From assembly GCA_048268885.1 (NCBI GenBank), contig JBLWUP010000007.1, forward strand, positions 106,128 through 170,127: a stretch of DNA of 64,000 nt. The letters are read 5' to 3'. Both the position numbers and the translations under genes were made by a program. This DNA is from Pelagibius sp048268885. Lineage in GTDB: Bacteria > Pseudomonadota > Alphaproteobacteria > Kiloniellales > Kiloniellaceae. Positions 25,935 through 34,992 of this stretch are shown here, piece by piece; the first letter of the stretch is position 1, and every line of letters starts with the position of its first letter. The notes under the pieces are model-generated. The model did not search any database and was not told where the DNA came from. It saw nothing but the letters and a program-made list of their open reading frames with translations.

Positions 25935-27518
25935 ATGGATCCCGCACAGATCGGAGAGATCGTCTCTCTCGTCATGTTCGCAACCGCCTGCGTTGTGCTG
26001 CTGCTGGGTTTTCCGGTGGCTTTCACCCTGGGCGGCGTGGCCCTGCTCTTCGCTTTCATTGGCCTCAGCGCCGGCATCTTCGACATGCGGCTGCTGGGCG
26101 GCCTCGCATCCCGCTATTTCGGCGTCATGGTGAACGAACTGCTGGTGGCCGTGCCGCTGTTCGTTTTCATGGGCGTCATGCTGGAAAGATCCAAGATCGC
26201 CGAGGAGCTTCTCCAGACCATGGGCCTCATGTTCGGGAAACTGCGCGGCGGGCTGGGGCTCTCGGTCATCTTTGTCGGCATGCTCTTGGCTGCCTCCACC
26301 GGCATCGTCGGCGCGACGGTTGTCACCATGGGGTTGCTGTCGCTGCCGGCCATGCTGAAGGCGGGCTACGACCCGAAGATCGCCTGCGGCACCATCTGCG
26401 CCTCCGGCACCCTCGGGCAGATCATCCCGCCGTCGATCGTCCTGGTCCTGCTCGGGGACATCCTGCAGGGCGCGAACACCTCGGCGCAGCTGGCGCTCGG
26501 CAACTTCGCGCCGGACCCTGTCTCGGTAATCGATCTTTTTGCCGGCGCTTTCCTGCCCGGCATGATGCTGGTCGGCCTCTATATGCTCTGGATCCTCTTC
26601 GCGGCGTGGCTCCGGCCCAATGCCTGCCCGCCGATCGAGCGGCTGGAGGGCGATACGGAAGCGATGGGGCCCCGGGTCCTGCGGGTCCTGGTGCCGCCGG
26701 GGGCGCTGATCGTCCTGGTGCTGGGTTCGATCCTGCTGGGTGTCGCCACGCCGACCGAGGCTGCCGCCATCGGCTGTATCGGGGCGCTGCTTCTGGCGGG
26801 CCGGGCCGTCGCGACGGGGGAAGGTCAGGGCTGGCCGGTCTACGTCGGCGGGGGCTGCATGGTCGCGCTGGTGCCCCTCGTCACGCTCTTTGACCTGCGC
26901 ATGCAACGCGACGTGGTGCCCTTCGCCGACGGTGCCGCGGCGGTGGTCGCTGGTCTGTGCATTCTGGTGATGTTCTTCGGCGTGGGGGTCTCGCTGAAGC
27001 GGGTTTATCGCAGCGGGATTCTGGAAGAGGTCATGCAGTCGACGGCGAAGATCTCCGCCATGGTCTTCGTGATCCTTCTGGGCGCGTCGGTCTTCTCCCT
27101 GGTCTTCCGGGGACTGGGGGGCGACAAGATTGTCGCCGATGTGCTGGAGTCAATGCCTGGCGGCGCCTTCGGGGCGATGTTCGTGGTCATGGCCCTGATG
27201 TTCGTGATGGGCTTCTTTCTGGACTTCATCGAAATCGTCTTTGTGGTGGTGCCGATCGTCGGGCCGGTGCTGCTGACCATGGGGCTCGACCCCATCTGGC
27301 TGGGCGTCATGATCGCGGTCAACCTGCAGACGTCCTTCCTGACGCCGCCTTTCGGTTTCGCCCTGTTCTACCTGCGCGGCGTCGCGCCGCCGTCGGTGAC
27401 GACCATGGACATTTACCGCGGCATCATGCCCTTCGTCCTCATCCAGATCGTAGGTCTGGCTTTGATCGCAATCTTTCCGGCCATGGCGACCTATTTGCCG
27501 AAGGTGCTGTTCAACTGA
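25935..27518 (+). CDS. TRAP transporter large permease (DctM-type)
   Basis: A 527-residue polytopic membrane protein, longer than the usual 430 or so residues of DctM. Extra hydrophobic segments lie in the middle, around residues 275-345. Family hallmarks: ASTGIVGATVVTMGLLSLPAM, GTLGQIIPPSIVLVLLGD, and the C-terminal LQTSFLTPPFGFALFYLRG. Long DctM proteins of this sort go with TakP-like binding proteins for 2-oxo acids, agreeing with the convergent gene. Transcription ends at a strong hairpin at 27586-27620. Confidence 0.9.
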   Translation: MDPAQIGEIVSLVMFATACVVLLLGFPVAFTLGGVALLFAFIGLSAGIFDMRLLGGLASRYFGVMVNELLVAVPLFVFMGVMLERSKIAEELLQTMGLMFGKLRGGLGLSVIFVGMLLAASTGIVGATVVTMGLLSLPAMLKAGYDPKIACGTICASGTLGQIIPPSIVLVLLGDILQGANTSAQLALGNFAPDPVSVIDLFAGAFLPGMMLVGLYMLWILFAAWLRPNACPPIERLEGDTEAMGPRVLRVLVPPGALIVLVLGSILLGVATPTEAAAIGCIGALLLAGRAVATGEGQGWPVYVGGGCMVALVPLVTLFDLRMQRDVVPFADGAAAVVAGLCILVMFFGVGVSLKRVYRSGILEEVMQSTAKISAMVFVILLGASVFSLVFRGLGGDKIVADVLESMPGGAFGAMFVVMALMFVMGFFLDFIEIVFVVVPIVGPVLLTMGLDPIWLGVMIAVNLQTSFLTPPFGFALFYLRGVAPPSVTTMDIYRGIMPFVLIQIVGLALIAIFPAMATYLPKVLFN

Positions 27519-27585
27519 GCATCGCCATCGGGCCTTGTGCGGCGGAAGCGCGCCGAAGCTGACATCGGAAAAGAGCTACAGAAAA

Positions 27586-27620
27586 AGGCCGGCGGGATCA
27601 TCCCCGCCGGCCTCTTTTTT
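27586..27620. terminator. Bidirectional intrinsic terminator
   Basis: AGGCCGGCGGG (27586-27596) pairs with CCCGCCGGCCT (27603-27613), followed by a T run on the plus strand and preceded by an A run (27582-27586). It can therefore end both the permease transcript (plus) and the binding-protein transcript (minus). Confidence 0.93.
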
Positions 27621-27660
27621 TGTGCCTGCGTTCCGGGTGGGACGCAGCTTCAATCCGAAA

Positions 27661-28767
27661 CTATTCGACCCACTTAAAGGGCAGGCCCCGGGCGTTGTAG
27701 AACGCCTGCTCGGACACTTTCGCGTAGGCGATCGCTTGCTTGCGGAAGCCGGTGATGGAATCCATCACCTCGCGGCTCAGCGGATCGGCGGCGGCGAGGT
27801 CGCCGATGACCTGGCCGGAGAGGCCGCCGAGGGCGTTGAGCACTTCGTCCGGGAACTTCTTCAGGATCACGCCGTGCTCGCTCACCAGGGTGTTGAGCGC
27901 GCCGTTGTTCTTGGCGGTGAACTCGTTCAACACGTAGCTGTTGGCATAGGCGTTCGCCGCGGCGACGACGGCCTTGAGGTCGTCCGACAGCTTCTCCCAG
28001 GCTTGAAGGCTGATGAAGTTGTCCAGCAGGGTCGCCGGCTCGTGCCAGCCCGGGTAGTAGTAGAACTTGGCGCTCTTGTAGAGACCGAAGGCCAGGTCGT
28101 TATAGGGGCCGACCCACTCGGTCGCGTCGATGGCGCCGGACTGCAGGGCAGGGGGAATCTCGCCGCCGGGCAGGTTCACCACGTTGCCGCCCGCCGCCTT
28201 GACGACTTCGCCGCCGAGGCCCGGAATGCGCATCTTCAGGCCCTTGTAGTCTTCCAGCGAGTTGATTTCCTTGTTGAACCAACCGCCAGCCTGGACGCCC
28301 GTATTGCCCGAGGCAAAGAACTTACACCCCAGTTCGCGGTAGATCTTGTCGGCAATCTCCTGGCCGCCGCCGAACTGGATCCAGGCGTTCTGTTCCTGGG
28401 CGTTGAGGCCGAAGGGGATGGAGGCGATGAACTGGCTGGCGGAGACCTTGCCCTTCCAGTAGTAGGGCGCGCCGTGGCCCATTTCGATGGTGCCGTTGGC
28501 GACCGCGTCCATGGTCTCGAAGGCCGGAACGATTTCGCCGCCGCCGAAGACTTCGACCGTCAGCTTGCCGCCCGAGGCCGCGCCGATGAACTCTGCCAGC
28601 TTGTTGGCGCCGGTGCCCAGGCCTGGAAAGTTTTTCGGCCAAGTCGTTTGCATGCGCCATTTCATGAGGCCCTGCGAGATGGCAGGCGCCGGGAAGCTCG
28701 ACGCGGCGATGGCTCCCGTCGCGGCAGCGGTGGTCGCGGCACGCTTGATAAATTGACGACGTTTCAT
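27661..28767 (-). CDS. TRAP transporter solute-binding protein, TakP-like (Tat-exported)
   Basis: A 368-residue periplasmic binding protein. The N-terminus MKRRQFIKRAATTAAATGAIAASSF is a twin-arginine signal (RRQFIK). The mature part (WRMQTTWPKNFPGLGTGANK, GAIDATEWVGPYND, YYYPGWHEPA) resembles TakP, the 2-oxo acid binding protein, rather than C4-dicarboxylate DctP. I start at 28767 because GGAGG lies six bases upstream; an ATG at 28791 would place extra residues before the Tat motif. It is convergent with its presumed permease pair rather than in one operon, so the subunits can be regulated separately. Confidence 0.9.
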   Translation of the reverse strand: MKRRQFIKRAATTAAATGAIAASSFPAPAISQGLMKWRMQTTWPKNFPGLGTGANKLAEFIGAASGGKLTVEVFGGGEIVPAFETMDAVANGTIEMGHGAPYYWKGKVSASQFIASIPFGLNAQEQNAWIQFGGGQEIADKIYRELGCKFFASGNTGVQAGGWFNKEINSLEDYKGLKMRIPGLGGEVVKAAGGNVVNLPGGEIPPALQSGAIDATEWVGPYNDLAFGLYKSAKFYYYPGWHEPATLLDNFISLQAWEKLSDDLKAVVAAANAYANSYVLNEFTAKNNGALNTLVSEHGVILKKFPDEVLNALGGLSGQVIGDLAAADPLSREVMDSITGFRKQAIAYAKVSEQAFYNARGLPFKWVE

Positions 28768-28955
28768 TCCAATCCTCCCCGAAGTGGACAATCCAAAAAC
28801 GAAGCTTCACGCGTGGGCCTTTTCCAGCCCGAATCGGAGTTGAATCCGTAACCTAGAAGGTGAGCAGCGAGCATAGGCGGGGTGGACCCGAGGTGCAACT
28901 GAGGCGATTAATCGGAATGGCGGTTTTCCGGGGGCGGCGGCTTGCCGAGACCGGC

Positions 28956-29798
28956 TCAGCCGGAGAGCCGCTGCCAGCCCCGCGCGCCCAATCCCTCCAG
29001 AGGTTGAAAGCGGGTCTTGTAGGCCATCTTGCGGCTTTGATCGATCCAGTAGCCAAGATAGACGTGGGCGCCGCCGTGGCGCTTTGCGGCTTCGATCAGC
29101 CAGAGCACGACATAGGTGCCGAGCGAGCGCCGTGTCGCCTCCGGTTCGAAGAAGCTGTAGACGGCCGAGGGGCCGTCGGCGAGCCAGTCCAGCAGGCACA
29201 CCGCGATGAGGCCGCCCTGGGCGTCGCGGAATTCGGCCAGGCGGGTGTCGATATCGCTGGATTCTACCATTGATCGATATTCCTGCTCGGACATTCCGGC
29301 CATTTCGCCGTCGCCGTGGCGTGATTTGATATAGCGGCGGAAGAGGGCGAATTGCTCGTCCGTTGCCTTGGCCGGCTGCATCTGGACGGTCAGATCGTCG
29401 TTGGCGCGGAGAATGCGGCGCAGGGATTTGCCGGCCGTGAAATCCTCCACCACGACCCGTACCGGCACACAGGCGTTGCAGTTACTGCAAGCCGGCCGGT
29501 AGGCGAAGCGGTGACTGCGCCGAAAGCCGGCCTGGGTGAGGCGGTCGTAGGTGCTCTGGGCCTGGGGGCCGCTGATCTCCGTCAGGAGCTTGTTCTCCAG
29601 GCGTCCCGGCAGATAGGGACAGAGATTTGGCTCCAGAACGTAGTAGTTCTGAAGCGGCCCGAATGCGGCCGGCTCCCTGGCCGCCAGCGGCTCTGTCGTG
29701 CGATCTGCCTTCATGGGATTAATTTGCGCGGCCAAGGGCCTGCCGTCCAGTCCCTCTACATCGTCTAAAGGTTCCAGAATGGCCTCGTCCTCCGGCAT
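28956..29798 (-). CDS. bpt: Aspartate/glutamate leucyltransferase (Bpt)
   Basis: A 280-residue aminoacyl-tRNA protein transferase of the ATE fold, adding leucine from Leu-tRNA to proteins starting with Asp or Glu and so marking them for ClpS/ClpAP degradation. Seen: CPYLPGRLENKLLTEISG, RRSHRFAYRPACSNCNACVPVR and a C-terminal LGYWIDQSRKMAYKTRFQPLE. The N-terminus has about 28 extra residues compared with the family; an ATG at 29714 would give a more usual 252 residues. The start at 29798 lies only eight bases after the alpha-E gene stop, which favours the long form. Last gene of a three-gene minus-strand operon. Confidence 0.9.
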   Translation of the reverse strand: MPEDEAILEPLDDVEGLDGRPLAAQINPMKADRTTEPLAAREPAAFGPLQNYYVLEPNLCPYLPGRLENKLLTEISGPQAQSTYDRLTQAGFRRSHRFAYRPACSNCNACVPVRVVVEDFTAGKSLRRILRANDDLTVQMQPAKATDEQFALFRRYIKSRHGDGEMAGMSEQEYRSMVESSDIDTRLAEFRDAQGGLIAVCLLDWLADGPSAVYSFFEPEATRRSLGTYVVLWLIEAAKRHGGAHVYLGYWIDQSRKMAYKTRFQPLEGLGARGWQRLSG

Positions 29799-29806
29799 TC
29801 CCGCCG

Positions 29807-30787
29807 CTAGTCGGCGGCCTGATCCTGTTCGGGAGATGGCGGATAGCCGAAATAGGCCATGCCAAGCTCGCTATGTATTCCGATCAGCTTCAGCTGAACC
29901 CAATCGATGAACTCGTGCAGGCCTTTGCGGACGACCTGATCGATGGTGATGTCATCCAGGACGGACCGCAGCTCATCGAGTTCTTCCAACGCCCGGGCGC
30001 CACCGATCAGGTTGTAGCCGGAGCGCAGCTGCGAGAGGCGATTGGAAATGTCGTGTACGCAGGCGCGGACGGATCGCGGAAAGCGGCTGTGGAACAGCAG
30101 AAAGCCTGCCACGTCGGCCTGAGTCATGCCGCTGGGCTGAATCCGGCGGAAGGCATGGTAGCCGGCGGCGGAGCGCAGCATCGCATTCCATTGGCTTACA
30201 TCGAGAGGCGAGCCGACGGTTTCGTCGTTCGGCAGAAGCAGGTGATACTTCACGTCCAGAAGGCGCGTGGTCTGGTCGGCCCGCTCGATGCTCCGGCCGA
30301 TCTGGTAGAAGAACCAGCTCTCGTCGCGATAGAAGGTTCCCTCGGTAATGCCGGTGTGTGTCTGACAGGACTCCTTCACCTGCGTGCAGAAGCGCGCTAG
30401 ACGCGGTTCGCTGAGCTCCTCCCGCTGCATGCTCTTCAGCTTGTTGGAGAACATGTTGAGTTGGATCCACATCTCCGTCGAGATCAGCGGTCGCAAGGTT
30501 CGCGCGTTGCCGCGCGCTTGGTTGACCGCCGAAATGATCGAGGATGGGTTTCGCTGATCAAGAGTGTAGAAGTAGATGACGTCGTCCGCATCGGCTTCGT
30601 CATGGCTTTCGAAGAATCGCTCTTCGTCGCGATTGATCTGCAGGATCGAGCGCCAGTTCTGCCAGCCGCGGCTGTCTCTGCTGAAGGTTTCGTTGATGTC
30701 GAGGATGCGGGCGAGATTCTCGGCGCGCTCGACGTAGCGCGCCAACCAGTAAATCGCTTCCGCGTAGCGTGAGAGCAGCCTACTCAA
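29807..30787 (-). CDS. Alpha-E domain protein
   Basis: A 326-residue, mostly helical protein beginning MSRLLSRYAEAIYWLARYVERAENLARILD, the signature of the alpha-E family (COG2307). These proteins are nearly always encoded beside a circularly permuted ATP-grasp enzyme and are predicted to act with it in an uncharacterised peptide-synthesis or modification pathway; no enzymatic activity can be assigned. It lies eight bases downstream of the ATP-grasp gene and eight bases upstream of bpt, so all three are probably translated from one mRNA. Confidence 0.87.
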   Translation of the reverse strand: MSRLLSRYAEAIYWLARYVERAENLARILDINETFSRDSRGWQNWRSILQINRDEERFFESHDEADADDVIYFYTLDQRNPSSIISAVNQARGNARTLRPLISTEMWIQLNMFSNKLKSMQREELSEPRLARFCTQVKESCQTHTGITEGTFYRDESWFFYQIGRSIERADQTTRLLDVKYHLLLPNDETVGSPLDVSQWNAMLRSAAGYHAFRRIQPSGMTQADVAGFLLFHSRFPRSVRACVHDISNRLSQLRSGYNLIGGARALEELDELRSVLDDITIDQVVRKGLHEFIDWVQLKLIGIHSELGMAYFGYPPSPEQDQAAD

Positions 30788-30795
30788 GGACCCTC

Positions 30796-32253
30796 CTATT
30801 CAAGAACCCAAGTATCCTTAGAGCCTCCGCCTTGGGAGGAGTTGACGACGATCGAGCCCTTGGTGAGGGCGACCCGGGAAAGTCCGCCCGGCAGCACCCA
30901 GGTCGACTTTCCGGTGACCGCGAAGGGGCGCAGGTCGACATGGCGCGCCATGATCCCTTCGTCGGTCAAGGTCGGACAGACCGAAAGGTTGATCATCGGT
31001 TGGGCGATATAGTTCGCGGGGTCGGCCATGAGGTCTTCCCGGCATTTCTCCAGTTCCCGCTCACTGGCGCGTGGGCCGATCGTGATGCCGTAGCCGCCGG
31101 ATTCCCCGACGGGCTTCACCACCAGCTTATCCAGGTTGGCGAGCGTGTAGTCGAGGCCTTTGGCTTCCCGGCAGATGTGAGTTTCCACGTTGGCGAGGAT
31201 GGGATCCTGGTCGAGATAGTACTTAATGATACGCGGAATGTAGGCGTAGACGGCCTTGTCGTCGGCAACGCCGGTGCCGATGGCATTGGCCAGTGAGACA
31301 TTGCCTTTGGCATAAGCGCGCATCAGACCCGCGGCGCCGAGAACGCTGTCGGGATTGAAAACATCCGGATCCAGGAAGTCGTCACTTACACGGCGATAGA
31401 TCACGTGGACGGGATCCAGCCCGTTGATCGTCTTCATGAAGACCTTGTCGTTCTCGACGATGAGGTCGCTTCCCTCGACCAGCGGCACGCCCATCTCGCG
31501 CGCCAGGAAGATGTGCTCGAAGTAGGCCGAGTTGTAGGTCCCCGGAGAGAGCAGGACGACATTTGGATCGGCGACGCCCTCGGGCGCGGTGTCGACTAAG
31601 GCCTCATGGAGCTTTTGGCCATAGTTGGAAACCGACCGGATGCCGATCTTGCTCATCAGGTCCGGGAAGCTGCGCTGCATGAGGTGACGGTTCTCGACCA
31701 CGTAGGACACACCGGAAGGACAGCGCGCGTTGTCTTCCAGCACCACGAACTGGCCGTCGTCGCCGCGCACCAGGTCTGTCCCGTTGATATGGACGTAGGT
31801 GTCGAAGGGAACGTCGATCCCCTCCATCTGCGGGCAGTAGTTCTTGTTCCCGACCACCAGGTCTCTCGGCACCGTGCCGTCCTTCAGGATCTTCTGATCG
31901 TGGTAGATGTCCTGGAGGAAGAGGTTCAACGCCGTGACCCGCTGGACCACGCCTTGCTCGATGGTTTCCCAGCCTTGCGCCGAAATAACGCGCGGGATGA
32001 CGTCGAACGGCAAGATGCGGTCGATGACGTCTTTTTGAGTGTAGACCGTGAAGGTAATGCCGAAGCTGTAGAGCTCCAGCTCGGCGTCCCTTGCCCGGCC
32101 TCGCAAATCCTCCAGGTCGAGGCGGTTCAGCCGCTCGCGGATGGAAAGCGTGTGATCTGCAGGCTCTCCAGCGCCGCCTAGCATCTCACAGAAGAAACCG
32201 TCTGGATCGTAGGCGGTTAAGGGACCCGACGCGGATAGGGGTGCGCCAGCCAA
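30796..32253 (-). CDS. Circularly permuted ATP-grasp type 2 protein
   Basis: A 485-residue predicted ATP-dependent carboxylate-amine ligase of the COG2308 family. Landmarks: FGITFTVYTQKDVIDRILPFD, the NARCPSGVSYV segment, LLSPGTYNSAYFEH, KPVGESGGYGI (likely ATP-binding) and a C-terminus ending in GGGSKDTWVLE. The Glu and Asn metal-binding residues of ATP-grasp enzymes cannot be assigned by eye because of the permutation. First gene of the operon with alpha-E and Bpt. Substrate unknown; the family is predicted to make peptide-like products. Confidence 0.87.
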   Translation of the reverse strand: MAGAPLSASGPLTAYDPDGFFCEMLGGAGEPADHTLSIRERLNRLDLEDLRGRARDAELELYSFGITFTVYTQKDVIDRILPFDVIPRVISAQGWETIEQGVVQRVTALNLFLQDIYHDQKILKDGTVPRDLVVGNKNYCPQMEGIDVPFDTYVHINGTDLVRGDDGQFVVLEDNARCPSGVSYVVENRHLMQRSFPDLMSKIGIRSVSNYGQKLHEALVDTAPEGVADPNVVLLSPGTYNSAYFEHIFLAREMGVPLVEGSDLIVENDKVFMKTINGLDPVHVIYRRVSDDFLDPDVFNPDSVLGAAGLMRAYAKGNVSLANAIGTGVADDKAVYAYIPRIIKYYLDQDPILANVETHICREAKGLDYTLANLDKLVVKPVGESGGYGITIGPRASERELEKCREDLMADPANYIAQPMINLSVCPTLTDEGIMARHVDLRPFAVTGKSTWVLPGGLSRVALTKGSIVVNSSQGGGSKDTWVLE

Positions 32254-32422
32254 ATATTATGCTCCCTGTTTTTTACGGCTCTCGCTTTATGTGCTTTGCT
32301 GGTTGTCTTCGAGAGCCTCAGTTACATCCCGATTATGGCAAGGATTGGTGCCCGCTGGCCAGCACTCAATCCGATTGGGCCAGCACGGCCGCCGTTCGGC
32401 CGCGCACGAATGGTTGTGAGGG

Positions 32423-32914
32423 TCAGTCACTGCGGCGGACGACCAGGGTCCCGGCGAGGATGTCGTGCAGGGCGCGGCCGCGATCGGTGAAGAGCACCAG
32501 GAGGAGGATAAGCCAGGCCGTCATCGCGATCGTTACGTAGAACAGAATGACCACGAGGACCGACTGAGCCGGTTCCACGGCCCTGCCGCTCCAGTCCCGC
32601 AGTTCCAGGTCGAAGAGGCGCATACCGGGCGTGGCGCCGCGGGAAGCGATGAAGAAGCTGTGGTAGGCCAGCGGCCAGAGCGCCATGACGATCACCGCCA
32701 CGGGGCTCAGGAGGCCGAAGGTCAGGATGCCGGCGATGGACAGCGCAAAGCCGAGGCAGAGGCCCAGAACGGCGATCACGCAAACGTCGACCAGATAGGC
32801 CAGGCAGCGCCGGGGAACCAGCCCGGCGTAGAGCCGTGGCGTTGTGGAGGGCAGCGGCGGTTGACCGGACCAGGGCTGTCGCGCTCTTGGGGCGGGAGTA
32901 TCGTCAGCGGGCAT
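32423..32914 (-). CDS. RDD family membrane protein
   Basis: A 163-residue protein with three hydrophobic segments and the Arg-Asp features that name the RDD family: RRCLAYLVDVCVI near the N-terminus and the C-terminal DRGRALHDILAGTLVV. The N-terminal 30 residues are Pro/Arg-rich and probably disordered. RDD proteins are small inner-membrane proteins of mostly unknown role; some act in sodium or compatible-solute transport. Single gene; a short tandem repeat lies just upstream of its start. Confidence 0.82.
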   Translation of the reverse strand: MPADDTPAPRARQPWSGQPPLPSTTPRLYAGLVPRRCLAYLVDVCVIAVLGLCLGFALSIAGILTFGLLSPVAVIVMALWPLAYHSFFIASRGATPGMRLFDLELRDWSGRAVEPAQSVLVVILFYVTIAMTAWLILLLVLFTDRGRALHDILAGTLVVRRSD

Positions 32915-32940
32915 GCCGCAAGCCTAGGCCGGTCGCCGGG

Positions 32941-32988
32941 CCCGGTGCAAGGCCCGGTGCAAGGCCCGGTGCAAGACCCGGTGAAAGC
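32941..32988. repeat. 12-bp tandem repeat, four copies
   Basis: Unit CCCGGTGCAAGG: two exact copies (32941-32964), a third with a final A (32965-32976) and a fourth diverged in three positions (32977-32988). It lies 27 bases upstream of the RDD gene start, in its presumed leader or promoter region. Confidence 0.9.
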
Positions 32989-33046
32989 CGGGGGCAAGAC
33001 TGGCCAGCATTGGGCCAGGGAACCTGGAGGCTACCGGGACGGCGGG

Positions 33047-34039
33047 CTAGTTGTCCGATTGATAGACGGGCGCGTCGGTCTCCGGCGCCTGGCGCAGCAG
33101 CACGATCGAGATCCGGCGATTGCGCGGCGAGAGCGGCGCGTCCGGCACGAAATGCTCCTGGTCGGCGCGGCCGACCACGGAAGCGACGCGGGACGCCGGC
33201 AGGCCGGCGGCGAGCAGGGCACGGCGGCTGGAGTTGGCCCGGTCGGTCGACAGCTCCCAGTTGGAATAGCCGTTGTCGCTTGAGAAGGGCGCCGAGTCCG
33301 TGTGCCCCTTGATGGCGACCTGGTTGTCGAGTTTCTTGATGGCGTCCGCGACCAGTGCCAGCAGCCGCTGGGTATGCGGGTACATCTCGGCCTTGCCCGA
33401 GGCGAACATCGAGCGGCCCTCCTGGTCGATGATCTGGATGCGCAGGCCTTCCGGCGTCTGGTCGATAACCAGGTTCTTGGAGAAGTCGCTCAGGTCGGGG
33501 ATCGACTCAAGCGCCTGGCGCAGCTCCGCCTCTGCCGCGGCAAAGCGTTCCTGCTCCAGCTCCTGGGCCAGACGGTCCACTTCGTCCCGATTCACGTCCT
33601 GGTTCGGGTTGGATGGCGACTTGGCGAGGCGCTGCCCGCTCTGGCTCTCGTCCGAGGGGTTTTCGACCTCGGACTTGTTCTGCTGGTCGGTATTGTCCTT
33701 GGCGCCCGGCAGCGAGACGGTGATGCCGATGGGGGAGGTGTCGGACACCAGCGCGCCGTCGGTGGTCATGCTGCGGCCGCCCATAACGCCGCCGGAACCG
33801 CTGTCGCTTTCCGAAACGCTGTCGGGACTGAGGGTGGTGACGGGCGAGAAGTATTCCGCGATGCCCTTGCGCTGATCTTCCGTGGTCGCGTTCAGCAGCC
33901 AGAGCAGCAGGAAGAAGGCCATCATGGCGGTCACGAAGTCGGCGTAGGCGACCTTCCAGGCGCCGCCGTGATGACCGCCGGCAACCTTCTTGACCTTCTT
34001 GATGATGATGATTGGCGCTTCATCATTACCCGCTGCCAT
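33047..34039 (-). CDS. motB: Flagellar motor stator protein MotB
   Basis: A 330-residue stator subunit: basic N-terminus (IIIIKKVKK), one membrane segment with the ion-binding Asp34 in AYADFVTAMMAFFLLLWLL, a long polar linker (about 60-175) and a C-terminal OmpA-like peptidoglycan-binding domain (about 190-320, with IKGHTDSAPF, STDRANSSRRALLAAGL and NRRISIVLL). The Asp supports proton rather than sodium coupling only weakly. It is 12 bases downstream of motA in the same operon. Confidence 0.95.
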   Translation of the reverse strand: MAAGNDEAPIIIIKKVKKVAGGHHGGAWKVAYADFVTAMMAFFLLLWLLNATTEDQRKGIAEYFSPVTTLSPDSVSESDSGSGGVMGGRSMTTDGALVSDTSPIGITVSLPGAKDNTDQQNKSEVENPSDESQSGQRLAKSPSNPNQDVNRDEVDRLAQELEQERFAAAEAELRQALESIPDLSDFSKNLVIDQTPEGLRIQIIDQEGRSMFASGKAEMYPHTQRLLALVADAIKKLDNQVAIKGHTDSAPFSSDNGYSNWELSTDRANSSRRALLAAGLPASRVASVVGRADQEHFVPDAPLSPRNRRISIVLLRQAPETDAPVYQSDN

Positions 34040-34051
34040 GGTGCTGCTTCC

Positions 34052-34915
34052 TTACGCCGGCGGGGGCAGGGCGCTGACCGCTTCTTCAACCTCGTAGAAG
34101 GTGGGGCGGTCGTGAATCTGCAAGGCCTTGCGGGCGAACTCGACGGACACGGCCGGCGGCGAGCCGTGCATGTGCGCCAGCAGGGCGGCCTTGATGCAGT
34201 GGAGATACTTGATCTCCGCGTTGTAGACCGCTTGAGCCTTGGTCGCCATCGGGGCGAGGAAGCCATAGGACACGAAGACGCCGAGGAAGGTGCCGACCAG
34301 CGCGCCGCCGATCAGCTTGCCGAGGATCTCCGGCGGCTCGGTGATCGACCCCATGGTCTTGATGACGCCCAGCACCGCGGCCACGATGCCCAGCGCCGGC
34401 ATGCCGTCGGCCATGGCCTGAATGGCATGGGCGACCTCGGAATTCTCGTGATGGACGATCTCGATCTCCTCGTCCATCAGGGCTTCCATCTCGTTCGGGT
34501 CTTCGGAGCCGAGGGTCAGCATGCGCAGATAGTCGCACATGAAGGTCAGCGCGACCTCGTTCGCCATCACGCCCGGAAACTGCTGGAAGAGCGCGGAGTC
34601 CTGCGGATTCTCGATATGCTGCTCCAAGCCCAGGTTGCCCTTGGTCTTGGCGACCTTGAGGATCTGGTAGAGCAGGCTGATGAGTTCGACGTAGTCGTCT
34701 TTCTTGTACTTGGAGCCCTTGAAGATCTTGCCGAAGCCGGCGCCGGTCGCTTTGATGACGTCGGCGCTGTTCCCGATGACAAAGGCACCGATCGCCGCGC
34801 CGACGATGATCACAGCCTCGAAAGGCTGCCAAAGCACGCCGAGCTTGCCGCCCATCGCCGCATAGCCGCCGAGGACGCAGCCCATAACGATGATTATACC
34901 TACAATAAGCCCCAT
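34052..34915 (-). CDS. motA: Flagellar motor stator protein MotA
   Basis: A 287-residue polytopic membrane protein that forms the stator channel with MotB. It starts with GLIVGIIIVMGCVLGGY, and the cytoplasmic loop with charged residues contacting FliG is present (EMEALMDEEIEIVHHE), followed by the paired membrane segments GMPALGIVAAVLGVIKTMG and IGGALVGTFLGVFVSYGF. First gene of motAB; no other flagellar genes are in the window. A CtrA-like box lies 78 bases upstream. Confidence 0.96.
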   Translation of the reverse strand: MGLIVGIIIVMGCVLGGYAAMGGKLGVLWQPFEAVIIVGAAIGAFVIGNSADVIKATGAGFGKIFKGSKYKKDDYVELISLLYQILKVAKTKGNLGLEQHIENPQDSALFQQFPGVMANEVALTFMCDYLRMLTLGSEDPNEMEALMDEEIEIVHHENSEVAHAIQAMADGMPALGIVAAVLGVIKTMGSITEPPEILGKLIGGALVGTFLGVFVSYGFLAPMATKAQAVYNAEIKYLHCIKAALLAHMHGSPPAVSVEFARKALQIHDRPTFYEVEEAVSALPPPA

Positions 34916-34992
34916 GGAGCCCCAATCCGCGCGTAATTCGCCGTCGAGAAATGCGTCTTCTGGAGACGGTCTCCGAAGGTGGCTGATTTAAG

